DNA from: Amblyomma americanum | Taxonomy: Eukaryota > Arthropoda > Arachnida > Ixodida > Ixodidae | Direction of reading: 5' to 3' | Length of the DNA: 64,000 nucleotides | Assembly (NCBI RefSeq): GCF_052857255.1 | Contig: NC_135498.1 | Coordinates: forward strand, 162,186,124-162,250,123 | Shown here: positions 1 through 12,700 of the stretch, piece by piece | How positions within the stretch are numbered: position 1 is the stretch's first letter | Layout of the letters: every line of letters starts with the position of its first letter | Notes under the pieces: generated by a model | What the model was told of the DNA's origin: nothing | The model's input: the letters and a program-made list of their open reading frames with translations, nothing else | Databases searched by the model: none | Program-made: the position numbers and the translations under genes

Positions 1-282
1 CATCTTGAGGGCCAGTTTGAATGTCGGGCGCCTTGCGACGTACGTGGATTTAACGTGTTCTTGTTTGCTGACGTAAGTGTAACCTAAAGTGTAAGTGTAA
101 CTTCATGTGGTCATAATTAACCTGAAGCTCTCCACGCACTGCCAGTGCAGCCTTGGGATGTGGAAATTGATTAGCGTTAAAGGCCGCGTTGTCCACAAAA
201 TCTGATGTCGACGTTGTGAGCGAAAAATCTTGAGCGTGACTCTGGTAGGTGGGGCCCTGAGAGAAATCTTCGAGGCAGGTGC

Positions 283-475
283 GCCACCTAGGTGACGTGA
301 CCTTGCGGCGTCATTAGAACCGGCCAACTGTATAGTGAGCAAAATGCCAACCGTGGCAGGTGGCAGTTAATTGTTGGTCGCTTGGGAAGAGCAACCTGGG
401 TCAGAAAATGCCCACCACTGGGAGCACCTGCCATCGCAGGGCAGTGGCGCATCGCTTCCCCCCTGTACCACTTCG
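283..475 (-). repeat. tRNA-derived SINE-like repeat (family B), minus copy
   Basis: Read on the minus strand, this stretch starts with a 'GTGGCGCAGTGG'-like A-box region, continues through 'CACTGCCCTGCGATGGCAGG', and ends in 'GACGCCGCAAGGTCACGTCA'. A second, plus-strand copy with the same order of blocks lies at 30508-30740. Two diverged copies in opposite orientation show a dispersed repeat. The Pol III-like head is an inference, because no clear B box is seen. Confidence 0.55.
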
Positions 476-1103
476 ACAGGCGAAGTGTGAGGACTCCCAG
501 GGATATACGAATGTGAAGTAGAGTATGGCCTTCTGCATATGTGAGCATTAAGCTATCACTTTATGCCCATAAGGAGGAGCTTAAGTGTCCGCTTCATTTT
601 TTTCTTTGTGAGGTTCTTCCGTAAAGCTTCATGAGTCAAAGTGCAGGACGCCTCCGATAGCATGCCTAGAATCCATCAAACAGTGACTTGTTACGAAGGA
701 GTGTTCAGAAAGTTAGTGCAACGCCAGAAGTAAATGACTTCGTCGGGGAATCTACTGAGAATTTTTTCGAGTGTGTGATGTTGTGCACATACATCTTATA
801 GAATTTGTAAAGATGGTGGAACATATAAAGCGTCCAAAATTTTCAGACAAAACGCTCACCCGGAAACATTGAACAAGGTTACTCAAGTCTAATCTTGTTA
901 TCCGTAAGTTTTATTGCACTCACCCTGAGGTAATAATGGGCGCTAGGAGGGCTATTTCAGGTGATGAACAATTAGGCACAGCAGAGTAGTGGTCTCGGCC
1001 AGTTGCTCACTGTCTTATTAGGAAACTCAAATAAGACAACAGAAAACTGAAATGCCTTGCTCGATATCTGCGCTTTTTAAACGAAACTGTTTTCATTTTC
1101 CAG
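476..1103. other. Intron sequence before the FAAH2-like terminal exon, no gene recognised
   Basis: No convincing coding or repeat signal is visible apart from the splice acceptor at its right end. A T-rich tract ends in 'cattttccag' at 1094-1103, directly before the exon. The bases to the left are therefore probably the last intron of the upstream FAAH2-like gene. Confidence 0.5.
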
Positions 1104-1527
1104 GTCTATGCACACCTTTCCTGCTGTCCTGGTCACGTTACTGGAGCGCAACTCCGTGTTCAAGCCCAACCCCGATTCGACACACTACTATCTGGCCATG
1201 GCGCAGGATTTCAAAGAGCGCCTTCTGGCTACTCTGCGCGATGATGCAGTGCTAATCTGCCCGGCTGCTTTAGGACCGGCGCCATTTCACAACGAACATG
1301 TCTTGAGGCCAGGCCACAGTTCGCTCACGTCTCTCGCCAACATTGGCGGTTGTCCTAGCACGGCCATTCCTATAGGTCTTACATTCGATGGAAGACCCCT
1401 GGGAGTACAAGTCATCGCCGCTCCTTACATGGACAGGCTATGTCTCGCCGTGGCTGCGGAACTAGAGAAGGGTTTCGGAGGTTGGCAGGCGCCCTTCGAT
1501 GGGGTTGGTACGAGCACAGTCCTGTAG
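1104..1527 (+). CDS. FAAH2-like amidase, terminal exon of an upstream paralogue
   Basis: This is the C-terminal part of an amidase-signature serine hydrolase. The closest family is fatty-acid amide hydrolase 2, a membrane-associated enzyme that hydrolyses fatty-acid amides. The exon follows a good acceptor (ttttccag at 1096-1103), opens with one base finishing a split codon, and ends at TAG 1525-1527. The family-typical C-terminal features are visible in order: a hydrophobic 'HTFPAVLVTLLER' helix, 'DDAVLICPA', 'LTSLANIGGCPSTAIPIGL', 'GRPLGVQVIAAP', then an alpha helix with 'LAVAAELEKGFGGW' near the end. No frame break occurs in 140 codons. The rest of this gene lies left of the window. It cannot be the 3' end of the gene starting at 17808, since it lies upstream on the same strand, so two tandem copies are implied. 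Confidence 0.88.
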
Positions 1528-1958
1528 TGAAATGAGCAACCACTGCTGCACATTAATGTGAAATGTGCTAAGAAAGTTTACCGAATTTAGCAGACAGGCC
1601 TACTGGCACAAAGAGTGAAGGTTCTGAGCAGACCTGCATGATTAAAGAGGTACATGAACACTGAAGAAGTGGTCAGGCCAAAAGTGGCGACAGACGCCAC
1701 TATATCCTGACTACTTTGTGCTGCGGAGATCATATGTGTTGTGCCCAACTTGATACATTTAATCTATGGCAGAAGTAAAGGAAAAAGACTCCTTAGTAAA
1801 GCCTTGTAGAGCGCCCAAAAACTGCGGCTCGTTGTTTGAAATGTCGCTTTACAGCTTACAGTTAACTTCTTCGTCAATGTTCTTGCTATTCTGATGTTCT
1901 CATCTTTGAGAAGTATTCTACACCTTAATTCGAGCTCTGCGCATCAAGCACTGGAGAA

Positions 1959-1964
1959 AATAAA
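1959..1964 (+). terminator. Poly(A) signal AATAAA for the upstream FAAH2-like gene
   Basis: This canonical AATAAA lies 432 bp after the TAG at 1527, with a GT-containing stretch just beyond. It is the first canonical hexamer after the stop on this strand, so it is the likeliest cleavage signal. The 3' UTR would then be about 450 bp. Confidence 0.5.
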
Positions 1965-1984
1965 ACTTGCGTATTGGAACGAAA

Positions 1985-2985
1985 GCCGATTGCACAATGA
2001 AAAACTTCGCTGATTGGCTTTTCTGTTGCGAACGCGCAATGAATTAGCAGGAACCGTTCTCGCGCAAGTGCCTACCGAATTTCTGCCGTCGCAGACGTTT
2101 CAGACAGATCGACACCTGCTTTCAGTAGGAGGAATAAGGAGGTTTTCTCCGGGGAACAGCACATCCGTGAAGGAGACAAATGTGACGACCGAAAATCCTT
2201 GTATTGATATCCTGGCCTATGGCACTGGTATTGTGGGGAATCCGGAAGGCGACGCTTTTGAGCATCTGCGGTTTACGTGCCGACCCATCAGCGTGAGCCT
2301 TATTAATGTAATTGTCAATTGGGAAATTTCAAGGTTTCGAAGCTAACGTCGCAAGTGGGGGGGTTACAACTCAACCTGTCTCGTTTTGTTTCAGAAAGCG
2401 GGTGAAAGCAGTGATCGTTTTTGCAGCGACTCTGCTTAATACACTATATGAGCTGCCTTTCGTCACCTCTTAATTTCTTACGGCCTCTTCTTTGTTATAT
2501 CTTTTGTTGTGTGGAAGACTGTCAACACCAGGTACGTGCGAGACGGGTCAAATATCGTCCTCACAAGGCATGTATTTTGTGGGCTTATGGCGTCTTGCCT
2601 TGCGTTTCATGATAGCCTACTTTCACCTTTGCTGGGGAGCTGCGCATTAGGGCATTATCTTGAGCCTTCGCCTGGCTGATAAATTCTCAGGCCGTCTGGT
2701 TTGCCTTCATAACCTAAGTCGTAAAATACTTGAGACAACTGCTCGGTCCTAATTATTGTTCCAGTCAAGACAACTCTTCCTCAACTTTTAAGGCCTGGTC
2801 GTCATAGGTCCTGTAGGTGGTGCGCTACGCGCCTCAAAATCAAAGCATACGGCCTAAAGACATTTGGCCATAGTCACGCAGCCTTGGCTGTACAATTTGC
2901 CCTTGATTGGAGTAGATGAAATACGTTGCGCGAATGCAACGCGCCCACTATGGTTTCATTTGCTGTCATGGCTGTGATCAGTCCA
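1985..2985. other. Intergenic sequence, nothing recognised
   Basis: Short open frames here (for example near 2014-2346) have no recognisable motif or protein-like pattern. No repeat family was identified. Confidence 0.4.
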
Positions 2986-2989
2986 AACA

Positions 2990-3760
2990 GAACTGGAGTA
3001 AATTCGCTGATTACATTGCCTTGATGAGCCACTCAGGAGGTGAACTGCAAAAATGATCAATGGATTAGACAGACGGAGAACGGTGGGTTTAAAAATTAAC
3101 ATGCAGAAAGCCAACTAATGTGCAACAGTCTAGCAAGTAAACAACTATTCACAATTGGCATCGAGGTGCTGGAAGTGGTAAAGGAATACATCTACTTAGG
3201 GCAGGTAGCCACAGCTAATCCAGACCGTGAGAGGCAAATAACTAGAAGGATGAGCCTTGAGTGTAGTGCATATGGCAGGTTCTCTCAGATATTGAATGGC
3301 AGTTTACCCATATACCTCAAGAGAAAAGTGTACAACAGCTGTATAGTACCTGCACTCAACTGCGAAGGAGAAACGTGCACGCTAACGAAAAGTGTTCAGC
3401 TTAAGTTAAGGACAGCGCAGGAGCTCGTGGAAAGAAAACTGATAGGTGTAACGCTAAAAGACCGAAAGCGGGCAGAGCGGGTGAGAGGACAAACGCGAGT
3501 TAATAACCTCGTAGAAGAAATCAAGAGAAAGAAATTGGCTTGGGCATGGCATGTAATGCGAAGGCAAGATAACTGCCGGTGCTTAAGAGAAGGCAAGCAT
3601 AGCAGGGGGCGGCAGAAGGTTAGGTGCGTTGGTGAGACTAAGAAGTTTGCAGGCACAGGGCGGGCGCAGCTGGCAAATGACAGGGTTGATTGGAAAGACA
3701 TGGGAGCAGCCTTTGTCCTACAGCGGGTGTTGTCTGGCGGATGATGATGATGAAATGACA
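2990..3760 (+). mobile_element. RTE-type LINE, 3' fragment (RT end and C-terminal domain)
   Basis: This is the 3' part of a non-LTR retrotransposon of the RTE type. It opens with a degenerate reverse-transcriptase active-site block near 3003 ('KFAD-IALMSHSGGEL'). A 208-codon open frame follows at 3118-3744, with the family's C-terminal landmarks: 'YIYLGQ', 'LKRKVYNSCIVPAL', 'LRTAQELVERKLIGVTLKD', 'VNNLVEEIKRKKLAWAWHVMRRQDN' (split by position about 3500-3580), and a basic 'HSRGRQKVR' segment. The 3' end is a short (GAT)n run, TGATGATGATG at about 3740, as RTE elements often have. The copy is 5' truncated. Relatives in the window lie at 5755, 20900 and 49390. The domains are clear; the clade name is inferred. 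Confidence 0.75.
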
Positions 3761-3764
3761 GCGA

Positions 3765-4880
3765 TGTGCGTGATGGTTATAAAAGCAGGACTCTTTTAAG
3801 GGACTCGCCCACCCGTGAAGCTGCCTGCACACAGCACACAAAGTTCAAAAGGCTCTCTTTTCAGGTGCTACCACTGAGGACACGTATAAAGACTGGTAGC
3901 TTCACGCCTCCGTTAGGTATTAGTTCTGGTGCGATTGAGGGAAGCCGACGGGACATATGGTAGACGACAATACTTGTGACCTGTGCGCGATTTATGGTGG
4001 TTAGTCTTCCGCTACGAAATCCTAGCTGGCTTTTGGCAGAACCTTCTGAATAACCACGATAGCAGCTTTCTCCTTTTTTCCAGCTGATGTCCGACTCACA
4101 CAATCAAGACTCTGTTTTCTTCCTCCACTTGGCTCACCTGGTTTTCTTATCTGCACCAGCCTCACTATACCCAGTGCAAAACAAAGCGCTCTTCACTGCA
4201 TCAGCCACCAATTAATCGTGTCGTATGCCAGCGACGGCTGTCCACGCAAACCTCCTAATCAGCCCACCTTATTCTCTGAGCCCTCTGCTACGCATACTCT
4301 ATCTTGGAACTCACTCCATTACCGTAAGGAGCAATGGCTGCCTTGCCTTCGCATGAAAGCCCTGGCCTTGCTTATTTCTTCTTGATGTTGCACAAATCTG
4401 CATCATAATTTACAACCTAAAGAACAACTTCTGTTCTTGCTTGGATATCATCAGAAGAGCACAAATTCATTTCGCTAGTTTAATATGGGAAGTGTTTTCT
4501 CACAAAATGAATGTTTTAAAAACTGCTGAAACTTTTCCTGATAGAATGGCAATAGCGAAAGTTGTGATTCTCTGGATGAGCATTGCTATATAGGACCTCG
4601 GTAATTTAAGGGTAGTTGCAGTAGTTTTCCTAGTACCTGAGATTGTTAGGGAAGCTGGTAGCTACAGAATTACAATATTCGTGAGCTTAGCCTAGTATGA
4701 AGTAGCGAAAAGTAATTTCGGAAACATATATCAGCGCTGATGGCAGGAATCTTCAAATCTACGTTGTCTTTAAGTGAAAGGGTGTAATAGTCCGAGTGAA
4801 TGAAAAAGGTTTGGTGCCAATAAATTGGTCATATACTGGTTGAAAACCGTGTGTAAAACCGGCCAGGAGGCCAACTACGC
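3765..4880. other. Intergenic sequence, nothing recognised
   Basis: This stretch is AT-rich with only short, motif-free open frames. No repeat family was recognised. Confidence 0.4.
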
Positions 4881-4884
4881 CGCA

Positions 4885-5344
4885 AAGCTTTTCTTGTGCT
4901 CGACAGCTTTAGAGGGCACCTAACAGATCGAGTGAAGACTCGACTGGCAGACTGCCGAATTGACTTGGCCGTAATTTATGTGGCTTGACAAGCGTGCTGC
5001 AACCGCACGATGGCTGCGTCAACCGGCCATTCAAGTCGGAATTTCGGCGCTGCTACACCGAGTTCATGGCTGCGGATAACTACGGAACAACTCCGGCAGG
5101 GCTGCTGAAGCGAGCGTCCCTCCAGCAAATGTGCGCTTGAATTCCGCACGCATGGCGTTCGTTGTCAGTGGACACAATCCCAAAGAGTTTTAGAGTCACG
5201 GGGCTGTCAAACGCTATGTACGGCACAGAGGACGACCAGCTTTGGGAACAGGCCATTGAGGCAAGCTTGTCCGACAGCGGTGAGAGTGCCGATGAGCAGA
5301 GCTCGTCCGACGGCGATTATCACGAAAGCAGCAATGAATGGTGA
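4885..5344 (+). pseudogene. Tigger/pogo-like DDE transposase, C-terminal remnant
   Basis: Reading across several frame shifts, this segment keeps the order of a pogo/Tigger transposase. A catalytic-core 'LDSFRGHLT' block is near 4898, a 'TSVLQP' block near 4990, and a 'FKSEFRRCYTEFM' block near 5030. An intact 60-codon tail at 5162-5344 has 'SFRVTGLSNAMYGTEDDQLW' followed by an acidic, serine-rich C-terminus. Pogo-group enzymes cut and paste DNA at TA sites. At least two frame breaks and loss of the N-terminal DNA-binding part make this a dead copy. Confidence 0.7.
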
Positions 5345-5750
5345 AATAAAATGTCCGTATCTCTCTCCATGTTTTTAATTATCTGACACAACAGTCGCAC
5401 AGGTCTGTGTTAATGTGCAGATATAGGCCTGATTCGTGCATATTCAGCACCTGAGAAAATATGATGAAAAATAGTGATGCTTAAAAAATATATGGGGTAT
5501 TTGCCTCACATTTCGCTTTACACGAGGACCAGTTGCCCACCACTTTGCATCTAACATTAACCAGCTGCCTCCTACTTTGCCGCTATCTCTGTCCAGTAGG
5601 TTCCGAGTTGGATTTAAGGAGACACCATTTGTGTCGCATCTGATATCTTGTTGGTTACCTGGTTAAACTACTTAACGCCATATCAAACTAATTACGCTCA
5701 TGCATGGCAGTTTTCCAACAGCCCTCAGGCGAAAAGTGTAAAACAACTAC
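5345..5750. other. AT-rich spacer after the transposase remnant
   Basis: The stretch begins with an AATAAA right after the transposase stop. This may be the 3' end of the transposon, but no terminal inverted repeat was identified. Confidence 0.3.
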
Positions 5751-5754
5751 ATAA

Positions 5755-6170
5755 TGCCGGTACTCACCTATCGGTCAGAAACGTGGATGCTCATGAAAAC
5801 GTTTCAGCATAAATTGATGAAAATGCAGCGAGCTTTGGAAAGAAAACGACATGTGTAAAGTTATGAGGCAGAAAAAGGGCTGATTGGGAAAGAGAACAAA
5901 CGCGAGTTAATTACATACTAGTCGAAAACAAGTTCAGTTCATGCAATGCGAAGGCAAATGCCTGATGACCATTAAGGGTAAAGGAAACGAGGCAAGCGTG
6001 GCTGCTAGGGGTGTTAGAAAACTGACTCCGAATTGATGGAAAAGATTAGCAAGTTTGCGGGAATCAGGTGGCTGCATTTGACGCAGGACTAAGTTAACTA
6101 AAGCAATGTGGGAGAGATCCTTGTTCTGCACAAGGTGTAGTGAGGCTAATGATGGCTACAAAGGAGGAAC
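5755..6170 (+). mobile_element. RTE-type LINE, degenerate C-terminal fragment
   Basis: Scattered over three frames, this matches the same C-terminal domain as 2990-3760. It has the 'YRSETWMLMK' block near 5776, a 'KMQRALERK' block near 5820, 'RGQTRVN'-type sequence near 5890, a 'CNAKANA'-like region near 5945, and 'GKRGKRGC' near 5990. It ends with a 'CAMWERSLFCTRCSEANDGYK' piece in frame remnants. Several frame breaks are present, so it is non-functional. Confidence 0.55.
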
Positions 6171-7285
6171 AATGCAAAAACTACAAATGAAACGACAGTT
6201 GTCGGAGTGCACCTAGTGTGCGCCACATGATTCCCGTCACCTGTGCCGTCTGTTTTAAATTTGTTTTTTTCTTAATGCGAAAGCATTAGGAAAAGGCGTT
6301 CGGCGTAAATTAAACTGTCCGCGTTCTTGTGACTCAAAAATTCTTATTTACTGAGTGGGTAGTGATGTTGAAATGCAATTTCTTTGAAAACAAAAAGTGT
6401 GTCAAACGGTATCAAACCCCTATCATTTGGGAGAGGAGCCGGGCACGCTACGTCTGCCCCACAGATGAATGTTCTTTCAATGGGATAAATGAAGGTCTCA
6501 TATGAGCACCTCACACCGCACAGTAGGCTCACTCTCTTACTCTCTTACAGGAACAATGAATATTTCGGGTCGGCATTTATCGCTAACAAATAATACAGAT
6601 CGTAATGACATACGGCCTGTAAGCATAATTTTAGCAGTGTCTTAAAAGCTTGATATTGTTGCGTGGCTGCTAGCTGAAGAATGAGGATGAGGGTTAAATG
6701 ATATCACGAAAGCTCCACCGAATGTTACCTGGAGGCCAGCTGAAGAATGAGGCGTGAAGACCGATGAAAAAGAGATGATTAAATGGCCGCTGGTACAGCG
6801 CGGTTAAGCGCTCCGTCCCGCGCCACTGCAAGCTTTGCTTTCTTCTTGAAAATACCTTTTAAACTCATTCGAGCGAAACCTATTCCTCAGGCTTGCATTG
6901 TAATGACTGCAGGTGCACGTCTTCCTTTGCAGCAGTGCAGAATCTTCTGATGTAACTTGATACTAAAGCTAGCGTCAGTCAACACAGTGACACGTGCTCA
7001 GGGCAACTACAAGGATCGCAAGAATCCTATTTAAAGAATTTCTATTTTTCACAATTCTGAGGGTAACGCTCAAATCGCCCAGAAATGCTGCAGACGCCAC
7101 AGTACTTTTATTTTTTATATGTACCTGAGAGGCGATCAACAGCTCCCATGTATGAAAATATCTAAATACGTTCCAGAGCCGGGCAATTCCTTTCAAGCCA
7201 TTGGGTAATCGAGCATATCCTGCACTTCAGTGAAACAAACAATGCACCTCATTGCACAGTAAGCTCTCTAGGACAAGGATCGTTT
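6171..7285. other. Intergenic sequence, with a short hairpin at 6274-6289
   Basis: No gene was recognised. A compact inverted repeat 'TTAATGCGAAAGCATTA' lies at about 6273-6289. A repeated segment 'GCTGAAGAATGAGG' occurs at about 6672 and 6738, hinting at a local duplication. Confidence 0.35.
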
Positions 7286-7289
7286 AATG

Positions 7290-7618
7290 CTTCCCACAGT
7301 AGTGGCCACGATGTTGTTTTATGTGCCTTTGGAAGCTTGAAGGAGAGAAGCAGTGTAATGAAGCAAACCGATATATACTATAAATATATGCCTGACGTCT
7401 TAACTGCAGCATGTATATTGTACACTTTTCGCCAGATGAGGGGCGAAACTGTTACTGAAGGCTGGATTGCAGATGTCAGAGACTGTGTGCAAAATTTATT
7501 TCCCCGGCCTAAAACAAGGCATGCCCGCACAAGTTCTTCTGATGGAGTACGAGACGTTTTGAGCGATTACATGGTGAGCATTCTCCACTGCGTTCTCCAA
7601 CTTGCCGAATATTCATAG
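7290..7618 (+). pseudogene. PIF/Harbinger-like transposase, C-terminal remnant
   Basis: The frame reads 'VVLCAFGSLKER' near 7312 and then 'YKYMPDVLTAACILYTF' near 7380-7430, followed by a polar tail to 7618. The pattern AFG-LK-R, then a conserved helix 'AACILHN'-like, then an acidic tail, is typical of the end of DDE_4/Harbinger transposases. The usual His-Asn of that helix reads Tyr-Thr here, and nothing recognisable of the DDE core precedes it. This is likely a decayed fragment. Confidence 0.5.
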
Positions 7619-7624
7619 TAGGTA

Positions 7625-8925
7625 CATCTTTGTATAAATTAGGCATGCACTACAAAAGATTTTCATTCGGCGGCTGCTTGTCAACATCATCTGTGTTCAA
7701 ACAATATGTTTTGTTATATATTTAAAATTACCTCCGGCTGCTTTCCTGTATGTCGCTCAAATGTTAAGTATTTGCGGCCACTCCGGGATGATGTCGCACT
7801 GGTAACAGGTGCACAGCGTCCTGCTGCGGGTGTGGGCCTTAATCTGTGCGTCGCACTGCACTGAATGTCGAACTATTTTTGCATTGAGGTTTTAAGCCTG
7901 CGTTACCAGTCCCAGCTGTCGCACATGATGCTGGAATGGTTGTTATGCAGCTGGAATGGGCTTGATCTAGTATTGGTTCGTGGTGCAGGCTTATCATCTG
8001 GTTTTGATACATGACCAAATACCGATCCAAGATGGTACAGTGTCGGTGGAAGTCGAAATGCTACTGATGGCGGCACCAGTGTATCTGGAGGCTGTTTGAT
8101 TTGATGAGCTAACTAGGCCTTTTACTTGCAGGAATGAGGCAGTTATTCCTGCCGTTAGTTCTTTAAATCAAGCATTTTTTTCTTTTACCTGATCTTTTGG
8201 CTGTAAAAAGTATATCTTGAGCAATCTCCTGGACCATTTCAGCACTTCTGTTGTGCTGTTCATGCATGGTTGGAGAAAAGTCTCAGCACTTTCCCCGCTT
8301 GCATCGCTTTCAAGGTGGCGCAGAACGGCTGGTATTGCTTGCTGCGAGGAATAAAAAAAATGTTACTAGTAACAGATTTTTGGGGAAATAATATTAATCC
8401 CTGCCGATCATTTGTGCTGCCACGTAACTATTTTAAGTAAAACCTGTTTTCTTTGGTATGCCGTCAACGTTCTTCCACTGGCCTGTATATTGCGAGCAAG
8501 CTGCGTCTGCTGGCAGAAACCTCGGCCGCATTTCCGTCACACAACGTCACAACGCATTTCCGCACAATGTCACAACGGTGGTGGTGGCAGTGGCCCAGAC
8601 TCAACAGCGGTGGCACACGCAGACGCATTGGTGCATTCCCAGGCGTAACAGTCGGTGACAGCTGCGAGATTGACCAGCGTCAGCTGCGTCGGCGCAGTGA
8701 CTGCCTGATGCTTTCCTCTCAATTCGCCTGACTTCTCTAGCATGAGCTATCGTAGTCTAGGGAAGCGCACTCTCAAGCGCTATTCTTATCGCTGTTTCAG
8801 GCGGAGTCGGATCGCTTTGAAACGAAAACTGACGCAGATAGCGTAAACAAGACTGTGTTGCGAATTGCTTGCGCGCGTCATGCTAGTAGCTGGATAGTAA
8901 TGTACGGTAGATAAACTCTAAAAAG
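7625..8925. other. Intergenic sequence, nothing recognised
   Basis: Open frames at 8412-8731 overlap in three frames over GC-rich sequence and carry no protein motif. No repeat was recognised. Confidence 0.35.
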
Positions 8926-8929
8926 AACT

Positions 8930-9700
8930 AACAGGAAGAGGCTCTTGTGGACGATGGAGAAACTGAAGTTGGAGGAATTAATCGAAATTTGTGAAGTGTA
9001 GGACACAACGTTTGGCCCGCAAAAGGAAGATTGCGAATTTTGAAGTTATGCCTCCCGAATGCGAAACGACTGAGGAGGCTTATTAGGCCTGGGATGATAT
9101 TCAACAGGAAAAAATGAAGGCAGAAGCCGGAAGGTTTCAATGCCGTGAGCGCAAACGTGGAGACATTGTAAGGAAAGAGGGCGAGTTCAAGCGCGAAGAG
9201 CAAGAAACGTTCTTTGCCTGCGTGAGGAAACGGGTAGAGCTGCGGCTTGAAACACGTCACATGAGTTTGGAGGGGAATAAAGCGTTACCTACATGACATA
9301 ATGCTAACAGTCGGCACTCGAGAGACAGGAGGAGGCCCTTCGTTATAGCCGAGGTTATGGGGAAGTACCGAGGTGGATTCGAGCGCGTCTGTCTGAAAAG
9401 TCGCATCGAGCAAGAACGTGGGGACTGATGTTATTAGCCCTTCTTTCTCGAGAAGTGTCTGTGTTGATCAAGCATATATTACATGGGAAGTTGCAGAACG
9501 ATTGTGAGCCGATAGGCTTTTTATTTCTGAGATGTCGGCTGCCACTATTATATCCCGGAAAAACGTAGCTCTACGAAAATGAAAGCAAACATTCGTAATT
9601 AGACTTCTGCTAGCTGAAAGCCGAAGTATCAGAATGGCTTAAGAACGAGGAATTGTCAACGACCACGGCAAAATGGTAGAGTCGTAGCGGTAGAGCAACC
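8930..9700 (+). mobile_element. Probable LTR-retrotransposon gag remnant
   Basis: Across frames this reads as a charged gag-like N-terminal region. A short 'EKLKLEELIEICE' helix is near 8950, a 'PQKRKI' segment near 9017, and a long Glu/Arg/Lys-rich helix at 9114-9290 ('EKMKAEAGRFQCRERKR'). 'LLALLSREVSVLIKHI' lies near 9428. The layout resembles SAP-like gag heads of gypsy or BEL elements. No pol domain was found nearby, so the assignment is tentative. Confidence 0.4.
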
Positions 9701-9704
9701 CTGC

Positions 9705-12700
9705 CATTGCGTCATTCATACGAATGCGTCGTTTGTAGAAGATGCCTCCACATTCTCCCCAGCTGAAGATTTTGCGACTTATCCAACTCAATAATAGGCA
9801 TCGTCAGCGAAACAGGTTTCGCTTATCGGGAATGTTCGTAGGATAAGTGGTATATCACCGGGAACCTCTATTTTGTCAACAGCGCAAAAACGTGTCAGAG
9901 CGTGCCAGAGATAAAGGCAGGCAAAAGGGTGAAGCAAAAGCCATCCTTGAAGGCAACGAAGTAGATGATGACGACACGGGGGAATGAGTCGTGATATGGA
10001 TATCAGAACTTCAACCAAAAAAAGCGGGTACATTTCGGGTGTGTGGTGGCTGTAAAGTCGTCCCCTTGTGTGAACGATGCGAGACAAGTCCTGACTTTTT
10101 GTGTGATATCTTACAGTCACAGCTTCTAAAGCTGCAGCACTAGCAGAAACGCTGCATTAGAGAAAACGGGCGCCAAACTCTCATGTTCGGGTGAAACACG
10201 TTTGCAACGTGTAGAAATCTGCCTGACTGCGTTCATATCAATCTCGATCACTGGTTCACCAGCGTTTTAAAAAGCCAAGATGTTGGACGAAACTGTAGAA
10301 AGGAGCCTTCTTAACAGCATCGGGGATGCAGATATCACTTCAACTGAAAAAAAGAGCAAAGGTGCATTGGCTGGCACCGAAAAGAAGATGTAGGCACGAG
10401 AGATTGACTGTAAAAACTTTATTATCCGAAAGAAACTAAAGATTCTTGGGGTATTCGTGGTTGGCAAGCCTAGTCCAGGGTCCCTGCGGCTGCTGCCACC
10501 CTTGCGGGTGCGTTCAAACAGCCTTGCCTGAACTGTTGTTTTCCATCCAGAGCTCAGCCTCCCACTCCTCCGTAATGGGATTCCGTATGTTTGGAACTGC
10601 CATTTTCTTATGCCAGGCCCATTTCAACTGGTACAGTGTTGGTTTTTGGCTGTTATTAGGGCACTTGCCCCTACTATACGGTTGGGTGCGTTTTTCTGGA
10701 AATATACACCAATGATTAGGTGTTTGTAGCTATCCCCCTGCTGCCAACTGCTACCCGTTTGGCTCTTTGTGTCGGAGCAGGTTGTTCCTTCTTAAAGCTC
10801 TGTGATGATCGAGAACGGCCACCGGAAGCCTAAAGGCAAGCACAAGCAAGAAATTTGCCTCCGAAAATAGCGTAATGGCAGGCACGAGAAACAGTGCGGC
10901 CACCGAAAAGAGATAAAAGGGAAGCTCAATAAAGAAAGCAGCCGCCATCAGAAGCCCCAGAGTCGTCAGTAAAATTACAGAAGCGACGGTGGTAGGACGG
11001 ACGACGAAACTGGTGAGGAGTGGTCACCGACTTGTTGTATAGACAGCGGCGACGAGACTCAGAAATTCTCAGGCATGAAGCCGCTGATTGTACCGCCGAT
11101 GAACATTTCCAATCTATCTTCCATCCCAAAGCTTGATCTGAGAAAGCCACTAATCACATCACCAGCCATAGAAGTCAAAATTGAGCCCGAGATAAAGGCA
11201 TGCGCGTGCCGTATGCATCGTCAAATACGACGAAAAATTGTATTAGGCCGTGGTGATATGCATGGGCACTAAGATAATTTGAAAACTTCTGGCTAGATCA
11301 AAGAAACTACCTCAAAATTGATAGACGGATAAAAAACGAGAAAGTTTTGAGCGGAGGAGTGGTCAGTCTGTCTCTCCAGGTCCATTTTGAAGTTTCGGCC
11401 TGCTTCGGTATTGCGACCACTGCGGCTTCTTTGCGTGTTTCGTAAGCTCCGTCAGTTGCGTTATCTCGGGCGCTATCGTCTGCTTTCTGGTGCTGGACAC
11501 TTTTGCACTTGTTCCTTTATGTGTTATGGATGTCGCTGAAGCAAAAGCTACGGTGGTGTTTGTTTTTCTGCTCTTAACCTCTGGAGGGGCGAAGAGTGCA
11601 GCAGGACACGTACTGATAAAGGGACCACGGCTACTAGCAGCCACTTTCTAGAGCTCTGCCGCTCCTATCGGCGCCGTGGATCACGGTATATGTGTTCAGA
11701 CACTTCTACTGATGCAGCAATAACCGTGTTTGCCCCGTAGAAGAGTCGGCACATTGTGGGGACCGTTATGCAACTGTGTGCTGAACTGAATTTCTTGCTG
11801 TCGCATCTGTTAGCATTAGCAGTGAAACAAAGTGAAACTTCTTTATTTTGGATGTCTTTACGTAAATAGTAGATGGGGCAGAGTCCGTATTTTTCTATCT
11901 TCATAAGATACTTCTGACGAAGAGACACTTCTGACGAAGATTACGTGACCTCAGGATGCACGGAATTATCCTACATGAATTCCGTGAACCCGCTATGCCC
12001 GAACTGATGTACTGCAAATATAAGCGGCACCACTTCAGATAAACCTACCACCCTAATGCGGCGACACAACTTGATGTCTGTGTGATGCGGGAAGGTATAA
12101 CATAGACATAAATTGTGTTTTTTTAAGTAATTTCTTTTTTCGACTGACAGGATGCCTTAAATTATGCAAAAATGTTCTGTGTTCTGCCTACATTGGGCCA
12201 CCGCAGGTGTTATCATTGCTGCCCAGGACCACGACCAATTATAACATGCCAAAGCAGCAAACAAAGGGTGCACGAAAACGGGATTACAGCGCTGAGCGCT
12301 ATCGCACGCAGGCAATGCGGACAACTATACGTCCGCCCACCTCCCCTGGTGATTCAGATTTTAAGCCAGTCCAAGCGTGAAGACGTAATATACAGGCCTA
12401 CTAAGTGTACTCGCATCACTGAGCACCTTTAAAAGGACCCTTAACAAGAGTCATATTACACAATATATTAGCCACCGAAACGCAAGTACAAATAATTAGG
12501 TTCTGCTGTGTTCCTAGGCACTTGGGAACCAGTGTGAAAAGAGAGACCTGATGCATTTGCCGCGCGAGCCTGTAATCGGATATTAAACCACATAAACATA
12601 CCTCTAGAAATTTGTAAGAAGTTTAAACAACGTGAACAGAGATAGAGAGCTAAGTGGTAGCTTTCGTGGGGTAACGAAGCAAGCAATAACCTACGCGTAG